DNA of 23,732 bases from Azolla pinnata (lineage: Eukaryota > Streptophyta > Polypodiopsida > Salviniales > Salviniaceae). The stretch covers positions 1 through 23,732 of the forward strand of contig JBBBWG010008835.1 in the NCBI GenBank assembly GCA_037176905.1, written 5' to 3'. Below, in pieces: positions 1-11,619 of the stretch. Position 1 is the first letter of the stretch, and every line of letters begins with the position of its first letter. The notes beneath the pieces are model-generated. The model ran no database searches. It was not told the DNA's origin and was given only the letters and a program-made list of their open reading frames with translations. The position numbers were made by a program, and so were the translations under genes.

Positions 1-640
1 GCCTTGTACTCCAAGTCTCCTGGTAATACAAAATTTGTCTTCTTGTTCTTATATGGTTTTCTTCTAGTCGTGTTCGTGGCGTCCAAGTGAATCGTTATCA
101 ACGAGCTCCAGCCGTGACAGGTATGGGACTGGGTAGGTTCAATCCCCTACAGTGACCCCCGTTGCTTTCAAAAGTGTCGGCATTGAACAAGGAATCGTAA
201 GCTTGATTCATGTCCACGTACTCGAGTTTATAGAGCTTGCTAGCTTATCACGCTAATGTTCAACGACGTGCGTATACATCGTATTCTTTGCTTAGCAAAG
301 TTTGTCTCTGCATATATATATATATGCTTATATTCGGGACAAAGAACTTGTAAAAATGCCCTCCTGATTCGAGCTTTCTATATATGGAAAATCTTTTGTA
401 ACTCGATTCATTGAATAAGGCTGAAACAGGCGGGGAATCCCTTATACATTCCCTTTGCTGGCGACCATTACGTTTGAATTGTCCCAAGCTACTATCTCTA
501 GTATGTATGGCAAGAAAACCATCCCTTAACTTCCGTTCCAAATCTTTATGCTCCATACTGAAATCGTTGTTACGTACATCCGATTATCCCTTTGCCCTTG
601 TTCATAAGCCTTAGGCTCTGGCCTGTCAAATCAATCGAAA
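1..640. other. Intergenic stretch without a recognised gene
   Basis: No convincing coding region was found. The open frames on both strands are short, start without context and resemble no family I know. The only simple pattern is a short TA run near 313-325. It may be the flank of a neighbouring gene or decayed transposon sequence; the sequence alone does not decide. Confidence 0.4.
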
Positions 641-764
641 CTAGATAAAAGTATGTTGACTCTCTGGGATGATATATGTCGGATAACACGAATCAAAGCC
701 AAGTAAGACCACCTTCGAGATTGGATTTAACTAGACCAAGATAGATTTAGACCAGTGAAGGCCA

Positions 765-1545
765 AGCCAAGCTACGATCGGGCTAGAACAAGACATGGCA
801 TGCCATGTCGATTAGACCAGTGAAGGTTAGGCCAAGCTAGATTGGACATGACTAGAGCAAGAGATGCAATGCCAGATCGATCAACCTAGAGCAAGACAAG
901 CCATGCCAGATCGATCAGATCGAACCAACACAAGGCATGCCAGATCGATCGGATTGAACCAAGATAGGGCATGCCAAATCGATCAGCCTAGACAAGGTAG
1001 GGCATGCCAGATCGATCAAAGCAAACTCAAACAGACCATGCGATATCGATAAGTCCAAACCAAGACAAGCCATGCCACATTGATCCAAAAGACATGCCGA
1101 TCAGGCCAGATCAAGACAAGACACATCAAATCGATCGGGCTATAACAAAATAGGTTGATCAAACTTAGATCAACACAAAGACATGTCGGATCGATCAGGC
1201 CATAACAAAAACATGCCGATAAAACCGGATCAAGACAAGACCGGCCAAATCAATCAGGCCACAGGAAGGCCATGCCAAATCGATCGCGCCAACCCAAGAC
1301 AAGCCATCCCAAATCGATCATGTCATTGCAAAGCATGTCATGCCGATGAAACCAGATCATCAAGACGAGACATGCTGGATTCGATCGGGCCATAACAAAA
1401 CAAAAGCCGATCAGACCAGATCGAGACAAAGGCATGCCAGAGTGATCAAGCCACAACAAAACATGTCGATCGGACCAAATAAAGAGAGATCGATCAGGCC
1501 GCAACGAAACAAGCCGATCGAACCAAATCAAGGCATCGATTCAAT
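765..1545. repeat. Degenerate ~34-bp minisatellite with ATGCCAGATCGATC core
   Basis: Copies of the core GCCAGATCGATC or GCCAAATCGATC begin near 871, 905, 939, 973 and 1006, giving a spacing of 33-34 bp. Related but more diverged units, with GATCGATCAGGCC plus CATAACAAAACATGCC segments, continue to about 1545, apparently in a longer compound unit. Reading frames run through the array in several frames because the unit contains few stops; they look like repeat artefacts, not genes. The array is purine/A-rich on the + strand and lies just upstream of the pyrimidine-rich repeat that precedes the receptor gene. Confidence 0.8.
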
Positions 1546-1621
1546 TCAGAGAGCCTTCAATCAGAGCAAGTGTGAACAGAAACCCCCCCAAGTCCACCAC
1601 CCTGCCCAATTCGTTAGGGCT

Positions 1622-1945
1622 CACCATCTCCATCTCCATCTCCATCTTCATCTTCATCCCCTGTTTCTTTCTCTGTTTCCAATTCCTCTTCATCTCCATC
1701 TCCATCTCTTCATCCCCTGTTTCCTTCTCTGTTTCCAATACCTCTTCATCTCCATCTCCATCTCTTCATCCCCTGTTTCTTTCTCTTGTTTCCAATTCCT
1801 CTCCATCTCCATCTCCATCTCTTCATCCCCTGTTTCTTTCTCTTGTTTCCAATTCCTCTTCATCTCCATCTCCATCTCTTCATCCCCTGTTTCTTTTCTC
1901 TGTTTCCAATTCCGTTTCCTTCATCTCCATCTCCATCTTCGTCCC
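1622..1945. repeat. ~57-bp pyrimidine-rich tandem repeat (CATCTC-rich), five units
   Basis: The landmark TTCATCCCCTGTTT recurs at about 1652, 1709, 1764, 1822 and 1879, giving periods of 57, 55, 58 and 57 bp. Each unit consists of CATCTC runs followed by a CTGTTTCTTTCTC segment. The + strand is almost free of G. Most units are close to 57 bp, a multiple of three, so long open frames of Ser/Pro/His/Leu-rich peptide appear in more than one frame; I read these as non-coding. The array ends about 110 bp before the receptor start codon, so it is probably promoter or 5' UTR. Confidence 0.85.
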
Positions 1946-2056
1946 CCTTCCTCTCTGTTCTCTTCATTCCTCTTCCTCTTCTTCATCTCTCCGGAACAGG
2001 TTCTTCCCTTCCCTTCGGCCCCTGCACGGCCGCACCATGAACGATGATGGCAAGAG

Positions 2057-5000
2057 ATGCCCCTCCTACCCACACCACATCCTGCATCTCCCCCCTTCCT
2101 TCTCTCCATCCCCATCCCCATCGCCATCGCCATCAACGCAACGCTCGTCCGCCTCCTCCTCCTCCTCCTCTTCATCACCAGCACAACAACCATCTCGGTG
2201 CTGGCCCTAGACGACGCGGTCCTGCTCCACAACTTCAGGAGGTCGATAGCACAGGATCCCAACAGAGCATTTGCTTCCTGGTCTCTCTCCTCTCCAGCTC
2301 GCCCTTGCGATTGGCTTGGCGTGGAATGTGACCTAACCGTTCTCAAAACAGGTGCAAAACCCTTCCTTTCCTCTCTCTCTCTCTCTCGCTCAATCTCTCA
2401 AAGATCACAAAAGCATCGAAAGATCAAGGTATGGAAGAGGGAACCCTAATTTGAAACCGTGAGGCACTCTCTCTGTATCTCAAAGATCAGAAAAGCAATG
2501 AAGGATGATGAACAGAACAGAAAGCCTTAATTTGAAACCGTAAAATGAACTTGTTCATGCTTTCTTTTAAGAAGAAATTTGCATTGGTTGATAAACAAAT
2601 GTCACACTGGATACGAGAAATCCATTGTATCTATTTCAAAAATAAGCGAAACCTTGTATCTGCATGAAAAGATCTGAAAGGAAATGAAATTTGAACAGAA
2701 TGAAGAACCAGAATTCGAAATCTCGAAAAGAAGCCATGCTCACCCTTTTTCCTTTCCAGAACAACAAAATATCCATTCATTGATGAAAGAAATATGCCAC
2801 ATTTGATATAAGGAATTCCATGGTATACACACAGATTTTAAGCAAAAGATGGCTAAGAGGATGGAATTTATTGTTAGATGGCAATATTTTTTTGAGTTGA
2901 TTATGATTATAAATATTCTTAAAACATCGAAATTCCCCCCCCCCCCACCCCCCAAAAAAAACAACAGGTGTCCCTGTTGTTCGTCGGGTAACACTCACAA
3001 ACAAGAACATTGTGGGCGTGCTCTGGCCGGACCTTGGCCAATTAAAGTTCCTTCGATCTCTCAATCTTTCCAAGAATAGGTTCCAAGGTCAAGTCCCACC
3101 TTATGTTGCAAATGCCATTGTCTTGGAATCCTTGGATCTGAGCTACAATGCATTTTCTGGAGTACTCCCCTCTCTCGAGAAGCTCACACACTTGAAAGTC
3201 TTGGTTCTGTCCAACAACCAATTCGAAGGTGATTTCCCCGGTGCAATTTGTGATGGCCCTGCACTCCGAACCATTGACATGAGCAATAATGCAATGAAAG
3301 GTATGCTCTTTCTTCCCCTCCCTCTCTATGTATGCATCCCTCGATATTTGCAAATTTTTGGAAAGCTTCTATTTTTTGGACATAAAGACCAAATGCATGT
3401 CTTTTTTTGTTTGCTATGATGCTTCTATCGTTTGTATTATAGGATAAGGAATTTCGGAATGAGACCACATAGATTATTTATTTATTTATTTATCTCAGCC
3501 ACATAGACCATGCATAACAGCATGCCATGAAATATGGTAGCTTTATACCAATATTTAGGCTTTCCAGAGAGTGCACTGTCTACCATTTTTTCTACACTGA
3601 AAGAGAGATAACTCCTATTGTTAGAATTTACTGCGACTAATACTGTATCTCATGGTCACAAGCACCCATCAGAGAGAGCTTAAGTAGTCATATTGAAGAA
3701 TATATACGTTCTAACTCTCCATACATTTATTTTTTGAAGCATCGTATGCTTAATTTTCTGGAATCTTGTTGCAAATCATTTGATCTGTTGTATAATGTTT
3801 TATTTCTCCTCGGTACAACATATCATACATTGACACATCCCATCCCAAATGTGTAGGTGTTATATCACCTGACATTTCCAGATGCAGTAATCTAGAGGTC
3901 TTAAAACTTTCAGATAATGCACTTCATGGCGATGTCCCGAGGAGTTTGGGCGAACTTACACGTCTTAGAGTTCTTGATCTGTCACATAATCAGTTGACAG
4001 GAAGACTACCAGAGGCCATTGGTAGTATGACATATCTCACTCAGCTGAAACTGAGTTTTAACTATTTCACAGGTTTTATTACACCATCAATCAGCGCTGC
4101 AAAGTTCATGGTACAGCTTGATCTCAGTAACAACCAGATTGGGAAGAACATCCCAGAAAGCCTAGGAAGTTTAACTTTTCTTGAGCAGATGTCATTATCA
4201 AAGAACAAACTTCAGGGTGCTATTCCACAGAGTATTGGGAAACTGACATCTCTTGTCTCTTTCCTTGACTTGTCACACAATATGCTTACTGGAAACATCC
4301 CTTCTACTATTGGGAATTTAGGTCGTATCCAAAAAATTGACCTTTCTGACAACAGGCTGTCAGGGTCATTACCTGAGATATCCCAGGGTTTGTTTGCATT
4401 AAGAAGTTTTGATTTATCTGTGAATCGTTTGAGTGGAAGCATCCCACCGTCTATCCAAATGTTTTTAAATATACAATATCTTAACATGTCAAACAATGCA
4501 CTGACGGGATCTATACCTGTCGAGATCGGAAATCTTATCACATTATCTACATTCGATTTGTCAAAGAACAGCCTGATTGGAGCTATTCCAGATACTTTTG
4601 GTGGTTTATCGAACCTCAGATACTTCAGTGGAACTTACAACAAATTTACAGGAACCCTTCCGATGACTCTACAAAATCTCACCTACATTGAAGTGTTTGA
4701 TATGTCTCATAACAATTTGTCGGGCTTACTCATTGACATTCCTATTTTTCAGCGGTTTAAGAAGTCAGGTTACCTTACCAATAATAGAGGACTTTGCGGC
4801 CAAGTTGTAAACGTCACATGCTATACTCCACCTAATGCTCTGAAAGATTTCAAGAAGAAAGCATATAAATTTCTCAAGTCCAATGAGGACAAACTCAAAT
4901 ACATACCCTTCTTGCTTGTTTCCGGCGTGGGAGTGATCATCCTCATGTGTATGGTGTTTTGCTTTTGTTTAAAGATCTTTCGTCCGAAGCTTTTTGCTGA

Positions 5001-6552
5001 ATCTGCTGAGTCCTGGGATGTTAAGTACTCATGCTTGCTTCGTTGCTGTGGAAAGAGACAAAGACTATCTTACAAGGATCTCAGATTTGCCACAGAAAAT
5101 TTTTGCACCAGGGCACTTATTGGAAGTGGCACCAGATACAAGATTTACTTGGCCGAGTTTTCCAGACACAGGCACTTGGTCATAAAAGTTCTGAATCGTG
5201 AACTCTTTTGGCTGACACGGCCGTATTTCTTAAGAGAGTGCAGAATACTCAGCAAGATTCATCACACTAACGTGATGTGCTTACTTGATTGGTGCTATAG
5301 AAGAGGTTTTCTTGCTGTTGTGTACAAGTACATGGAAAGAGGTAGTTTGCATGACAATCTATTTGGTAAAATGCAAATGGCTGCTCTAAGCTGGGAGGAA
5401 CGATTAGGGATTGCAACAGATGTAGCTGTTGGCCTTGCTTTTTTGCACCGTCGAGCGAAGAAGAAACGGGTTGTGTACTGTCAATTGTGTCCAAATAACG
5501 TCTTGCTGGATGAAAAGTGTAGAGCAAAGATTGGTGGCTTGCAAGTCGTTAGAAAATCTGATGCATCTGTATTGCCAGAGGGTGTCCTGAACAAAGCGCC
5601 TTCACGCAAACTGAATCCCGATGATTATACCAGTTATTTAGCACCAGGTGAGAAGAATGTCACAATGCATGCATAAGCTACTGCTTTTTTTCTTTTTTTC
5701 TTAAGAGAACATGCATGCTACACTAAATTGGATAAGAGTTCTTGAAAATACTTCTGATGATGTAAAATCATGATGGGGATGCGAAAAACATCCCAAGTAG
5801 ATCAGATGTTCTCTACCAGAATTTCCTTCTAGCACAACTGATACCTAATGGAATGACCCTAGATCAAGTGCAAAATTTAGAACTGTCTAAGTAAAAGTTT
5901 TTGTTTATTCAAGAATGTTTGCACCATATTCCACAAGTTTTAAGCGGTACGTTAGTGATTAATAAGCTAAAACGCCAGTCTAGAAAACATCCGTGGTAGG
6001 TTTTAGCATGATCTACATAGTACGTCCACACCATTGGAAAATTTCCCGTAAGTGCTGCAGGTTACCTAACCGTTATTTATGCAAGAATAGAATTATGTTT
6101 TCGTTTTTGCATTTGTTTTTGTATTGCAGAGCACCTAGGACTAGGCCTCTTTTAAAGAAAATGTTGGCAATAACTACCCTCGATTTTTAATAGAATGCAT
6201 TTCTGAAGGGGAAAGCTTGAGTAAGGAAGGAGAGGTTTACAGTTATGGGTTGATTATTTTGGAGCTGATCACACGCAAAAGGTTTGGGCCAGGAGCATTA
6301 TCATTGGATAGCATGACGCTCCACGCAAAAATACGAGCATTTTTTCCACATGATGTGATGCAATTTGTAGACGCTGGAATCTTCCAAACAAGTTCAGACC
6401 CTTCAAATCAAGTCTTGGCTCTCATTGAGATTGGCTTATTATGTACTGAAGTTGATCCTTCAGAACGCCCCAATATGCAAACTGTTGTTTCTATGCTGAG
6501 AAAGATCAAGAATGGAGAGACTGAACTCAACCATCTGAAACCCCAAGGGTAA
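2057..6552 (+). CDS. Leucine-rich-repeat receptor-like protein with a degenerate (pseudo)kinase domain
   Basis: Four exons: 2057-2351, 2968-3300, 3857-5647 and 6194-6552. Every junction is GT-AG, splits a codon after its first base and keeps frame, giving 925 aa. Order of parts: a long N-terminus with a Leu-rich signal segment (about 29-50), an LRRNT region with the CDWLGVECD motif (84-92), about 16 plant-type LRRs (about 115-500), a Cys-containing cap, one membrane helix (558-584), then a kinase-like domain. The glycine-rich loop is GSGTRYKIY (from 632) and the VIK lysine is K653. The HRD loop reads YCQ (750-752) and DFG reads GLQ (770-772), so both catalytic aspartates are gone. APE is rebuilt across the last intron, and the late ERP arginine remains. 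It probably signals through partner kinases at the plasma membrane; ligand unknown. Three out-of-frame ATGs (2037, 2044, 2047) precede the chosen start, which is the ATG in frame with the signal segment and LRRNT. Confidence 0.9.
2935..2967 (+). repeat. Poly-C / poly-A tract at the intron 1 acceptor of the receptor gene
   Basis: A run of C broken by one A (2935-2953) is followed by an A run, then ACAACAG, which I take as the acceptor (AG at 2966-2967). The exon that starts at 2968 keeps the reading frame of LRRNT into LRR1. A tract like this is prone to length error in sequencing, but it is intronic here and does not affect the coding frame. Confidence 0.7.
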
Positions 6553-8120
6553 GATTTGGTGATGTTTTGAAAGTTTTGAACACTGGAAACCACCGAAATC
6601 ACTGCTTAGTGTTTTGTTATTTACCAACTTTTTTGTCTACAAAGGTTTATCCTGGTAAATTCCGGAAATCTAGGTGTATAGTGGTAGATAACTAGAGATT
6701 TTATCTCGTTAAGGGCCAGAAGACGAAGGTGTCATGGTATATCGAGAAGCTTTGGGGTATTGTGGCACGTCGGTCTTAGTGTTGAAGGTGTAGGCGTACC
6801 AAAACTATTTGCAAGGAAGAACTTGTTTCATAGTTGGATTTCTCTTAAATAACATTTAGTTAACAAGAGTGCAACACAAGGCATTCAACTCCTTTTTAAG
6901 CACCAACATGAGAGATTTCTTTGCATTTCTTACCAATTGTGTGTTTATATGCTTCTGACTTCACAGGAATGTGCAAAATGTTGGAACTTCAGATACATGG
7001 CATGCGCTGCAACCCTTTCTTTACCAAGGTTTTCAGCAAGTTATAGATGGCAGATGATGTCTACCATTATCCATACGATGATGATCAGGATGTATTATGT
7101 TACTTTGCAAATCAGACCGATTTTGTTGGTGGAACATGGTTGCATTATGATGAAGAAGATGAAGCAACGATATTCCTTTGAATGCACTCGATGATTATAG
7201 TACCTACTTTACGACAACGATGATGATGGCGAAACAGAGTATACATTCAGTTTCAAAACATCACCAAGCTTGTGTATTGCTGAGCTCAAACAAGAACACA
7301 CTAGAACAAATTGGATGTCAAGAGCAGTAGAGCAGCGCGTCCACTCACAGTTAACCTGGAAAACGTATCAGCTCAGTGGGCCAGCAAAGTTGGAGGTGGA
7401 ATCAAATCTCTAATCAAGATTGAGAGACCCTTGTGTAAGTTAAAGTTACTGAAATTTCATTCATAAATTTTTCTTTTCTGAGGGTAAATATTGTCAGCCA
7501 GTGTACGATGAAAGATGATTACTGTTGATCTCAAGCTTAGGTTGTATAAAGAAAATCAAGGCCATTGCTTAGTCATGTATAGCTGAATCGAATTGTGTTG
7601 TCCTTCCAGAGGGGATTTATAGTTATCTATCCATATATGTATCGGTATATTTCATCCTCGTTTGCTTCAACTGAAATAAGATGCCTTGGTTTCCTTTCCA
7701 TGGTGCTTGCGTGGTTGATGTTTTTTGCACCATGTCATAGGTTGGGGGTGTTACTCGTGCAATCTATATTTCACTAGTAACATTTCGTGTAATCTATAAC
7801 CGGTCGGTGTAAACATCCAGAAATTTCAAGAATCCCATGAGACTCTAATCAGTAAAGCTTCCTGTATTTCTGTGACGGCATTGTTAGGAGCTCTTTTCTG
7901 GTTAATGCCCATACCAGAGTGTGTCTATATGTCTATAATTATCCAGGTTTCATGGATGATAGTTAGGTTGGTTAGTGTTTCCAACAAAAAACTGTGTATG
8001 AAGAAATGATCATAAAAGAGGTTTTGACAAATTCCGACTTACAATTTTTTCCCCACAGACTTTGAAGGCCTTCCAACTACTTTTAACCACCACCTTTCTT
8101 GGAAATTTTACCATGAAGGC
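6553..8120. other. Region downstream of the receptor gene, including a possible alternative 3' exon
   Basis: No independent gene is recognised. A good donor (AAGG|GTAAGA, GT at 6549-6550) overlaps the end of the receptor coding sequence, and a good acceptor (TTCACAG, AG at 6965-6966) follows. Joining them keeps the frame and replaces the last residue and stop with about 30 further codons, ending at TGA 7055-7057. This would give about 954 aa. Downstream are a 44-codon acidic ORF (7047-7181) and a 70-codon open stretch (7201-7410), each in a different frame. The rest is AT-rich and featureless to me; it may be 3' UTR. Confidence 0.35.
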
Positions 8121-8433
8121 GTACTGACTGATACTAATTCTTACAGAATCAGAAGACCGCAACTGGCATGAATGCATTTGAATCGAATTTTCGTACATTG
8201 TCATATCCCTTAGCATAGTAGCAATGGCTCGTTTATGTAACCAAGCATAAATACCAGGCATTAAAAGGTACTGACTGATACTTAGGATACTAATCCTTGC
8301 AGAATCAGAAGACCTCTACTGGCATGAATGCATTTAATAAATCAAGATAACATTTTCCTGCATTGCCATATCCCTTAGCATAGTAGCAACCACTCGTTTA
8401 TGTAACCGAGCATAAATACCAGGAATTAAAAAG
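8121..8433. repeat. Tandem duplication, period ~147 bp, two copies
   Basis: GTACTGACTGATACT begins at 8121 and recurs, slightly changed, at 8268. The two units then share CAGAATCAGAAGACC, CTGGCATGAATGCATTT, CATATCCCTTAGCATAGTAGCAA, CTCGTTTATGTAACC and GCATAAATACCAGG in the same order, with small substitutions and a short insertion in the second. No coding potential is evident. It lies in the convergent space between the receptor and aquaporin genes. Confidence 0.85.
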
Positions 8434-9090
8434 GTAGGTTAAGGTGGCGATTCATGTGACAAAAATAAGTTCAGGATCATAGAGCTGCATGTTTACCATG
8501 AGGGCCCCAAAGTTAGCTGATTTAACCCCAAGATTATCACAAGGTTGGCAGAACATGTGCCCCAGATTCGACGACTCAAATAACGAATGAAGGCCATTCA
8601 TTCTTACATTACAGCAAAGATGATCCGATGTCCAATAAAAAATTGGCACATGCCTCAAATCTTCTGAATCAGCGCTGCACCTTGAGGCGCAAACGAGGAG
8701 CATGAAGATACATACATGAGCGATGTGATTCCAAGGCCCGACAAAGGCCACCAACAACATACAAGGGGCAAAAAAGCGGGAATATTGCCGGGTCATCGAT
8801 CGATCCACCTATCGGATCGGATCGGATCGGATCAGATCCGATCCGATCTGATCTGATCCGAGTGATCGACATTGTCGAGAATTGGAAGTATGGAGGCAGG
8901 GAGGGGAGGGGAACACATAGCTGCGGTGTTAAAACAAAAAAAATATATATAAAAAGAAAGGGAGACCAAATAAGGTGTTACATAGTATAGAGGTTTAGGG
9001 GGAATTAGGGTTAGGGTTTTGATCGAAGGAAAGCACTTCCCGATTTTATTTTCCAGTTCTTATTGGGGCTGTGGGATGGAAGGGATGATG
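8434..9090. other. Intergenic stretch downstream of the NIP gene
   Basis: No gene is recognised apart from the GATC-rich palindrome described separately. TTTATT at 9045-9050 reads AATAAA on the minus strand, 41 nt past the NIP stop codon, and could be a polyadenylation signal. A short telomere-like AGGGTTAGGGTTTT motif lies at 9007-9020. Confidence 0.35.
8811..8861. repeat. GGATC/GATCC pentamer array forming an inverted repeat
   Basis: Four GGATC units on the left are followed, after one A, by GATCC and GATCT units on the right, so the two halves are nearly complementary and could fold into a hairpin of about 20 bp. The array lies about 230 bp downstream of the NIP stop codon. Confidence 0.75.
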
Positions 9091-11585
9091 TCAAGCATGG
9101 CGAGCCGACTTGAAGGAGCGCGAAGGCTGGATATGGTGGTGGGGATCATCATCGCGGTCCTTGTTCTTGTTGGAGCTGGTGGTGTTGTGCGGGAGGCGGA
9201 TCATGTTGTAGGACCAGGCGCCCAAGAGGCAGCCCAACACGGGGCCAACGATGTAGACCCAGAGCGCCCGGTAGTCGTTGGCCGCCACGGCCGGCCCAAT
9301 GGACCTTGCCGGATTCATCGATGCTCCGCTGATCGGCCTTTCAAAACCAAACAACACACAATCGGAACACACACAAGGAGGTCGCAGAGCGTGAAATGCC
9401 CACGATCGATCGATCGATCGATCGCTTACATTTTTTATGCACCGCTTTCCCGTATTCGGGGCGAACACAATTACCACAAACCGTTAATTTGGCGTTGGTC
9501 GATTAATTGGGCATTCGCACATTAATTAGTTTGATGCCAATTGAGATCACAGTTAATTGATTTGGTGTTAATCGATCAATCGAGATTTGGGTTCTGAAAC
9601 CAGGCGTTCATTTGTAATTTCTAGTCCTAGTAGACGTCAAAATATAATTCATAATTTTGTTAGGCGTTTTTTTCTTGTTAGTTTTCTCTTTTCTATTTTA
9701 ATTGTCCCGTATGAATACCCAATTACAAGCGAAACACCCAAATCTGGTTTCATATTAGGGAGAATCAATTACCAAGCAAAACGCCTAACAAAATTATAAG
9801 TTACATTTTTAACGCCCGTCGAATTCCGAAAGTACAAATGAGGCGTGCCTCGTCTTTACTGCTATTTCCTACTCGGCGTTCGAGTCGATTAAGCCATAAT
9901 CTCGATCGCCCCTGGCGTAATTAGTAACTAATGACTAACTTCTAATTCTAGCAGGCGTTCAACAAGGTAAGTCATAATTTTGTTAGGCAATTTTGGTGGT
10001 AGTTCTCCCTTCAAATTAACAAACAGGCTTGAAAATTTTCAGGTAGCTATGATGCATGCATGCAAACACACACGCATGCATGCATGCATGCATGCACGCC
10101 ATTGCCATGCCATGCCATGCCATGCATGACAAGGAAGACCTCATAATCAACATCGGGAAGACAAAGGAAAACGGTCGATCAAAAGAGAATCATAACCGCC
10201 TGCCCTTCATTTATTGCTCACCATTTTCAAACCCCGCGGATTTCATTCCACTTCTTTTTGAACTCTCCAGTAAAACAATTCACGTAGAAAAAGTCTTTCC
10301 GCCCTTCTTTTTTGTTTTATCTTTTTTGGTTTCTTCTTCTAGTTTTGTTTTTTTTTGAAACTTCCAACACACACACACACATACTACTTCCATTTGTTTT
10401 CTAAAGCTGTTTCAATTTGGAGTTCCCAGTTCATTTCATTGATTGATTTCCCATGTCATTGCTTTGTTTGGTTCAGAAGATTTACCCGCCGAAGATGGCA
10501 TCGAGGCCGACAGCCGACCCTACAGCGAGCCCCGCCAGCTCTCCGATCTGCATCAGCATAACCATAATCAGCATCATCATCATCATCATCAATCAATGTC
10601 AATTGCATGGAAATGTTACTTACGGCTCGCGTGTCGGTGGCGACTGCGGAGACAACGAACATGAGGATGAAGGAGAGGAGGATCTCGAGCACGAGGGACT
10701 GCGAGGCGGAGCCGGCGGGGAGCGTGGCGCCGACACGGGCGGCGCGGCCGAGGAGCAGGCGGAGGGAGAAGCTGGCGAGGATCGAACCCGCGACCTGGGC
10801 GCCCACGTAGGGGAGCACCTGTTGGGGTTTTGGTTGGGTTGGTTTGGTTGGTTTGGTTCCCAACACGAGTTTGGGGGGGGGCCCCCCCGAAATCCTCTCA
10901 TTAATGGAGTCATCAAAGAAAAGGCATGTATAGACAGATGTATAGGCTGAAGTAGTAGTAGGTGATTGGGGTAGGAAGGAAGCATTGAATGCAGCATGGA
11001 AGGCATCATGGGCATGGGCAGATCATGCAATCCAATCCAATCCAATCCAATCCCATCCAATTCATCCATGTGGGCGGCGAATCAATGAATGCACCATCCA
11101 TTCGAATATCAATCATGCATTCATGCCAAGCATCCATGCATGTCATGCATTGCTCACCCAGGGATGCATGCATTCATGCAATCAAATGCAAACAAGGGGA
11201 AGGGGCATCATCCATCATCCATGCATGCATTTCATCAATTTCAACCACTGATGAGTGCAAATGCAAGTTGCAATGCAAAGGAAAGGGATATATATATATA
11301 TGTATGTATATATGTATGGAGAGCTGAGTTGGAAGTAGAGACCTGGAACCAGGGGAAGTGGCGCACGGTGGCGAAGGCGAGCGTGACTGCGGGGTTCATG
11401 TGGGCGCCCGAGATGTGGCCCACCGCGTAGATCATGATCATGACCACGATGCCGAAAGCCGCGGACACGCCGATGTGCGTCACCGCGCCGCCGCTGCGCT
11501 CGTCCACCATCACCGCGCCGCAGCCCGCAAACACCAGGATGTATGTCGCGATCAGCTCCGCGCCCATCTGTTCCATTGTTGGTTG

Positions 11586-11619
<34 letters not shown>

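Noticed and set aside
765..1545. CRISPR-like array
   Set aside because: Units are degenerate, contiguous and without unique spacers, in a plant nuclear setting; this is a minisatellite.
1340..2210. Long Ser/Pro/His-rich open frames (235 and 212 codons) on the + strand
   Set aside because: They are produced by the ~57-bp CATCTC repeat, occur in more than one frame at once and carry no domain; the true gene start lies downstream.
9019..9525. 168-codon + strand frame
   Set aside because: It is antisense to the last NIP exon, which encodes the second NPA box and helix 6.
10620..11069. 149-codon minus-strand frame with Ser/Arg/Pro-rich sequence
   Set aside because: It is a shadow of NIP exon 3 in another frame plus repetitive intron 2; the exon 3 frame has the conserved channel sequence.
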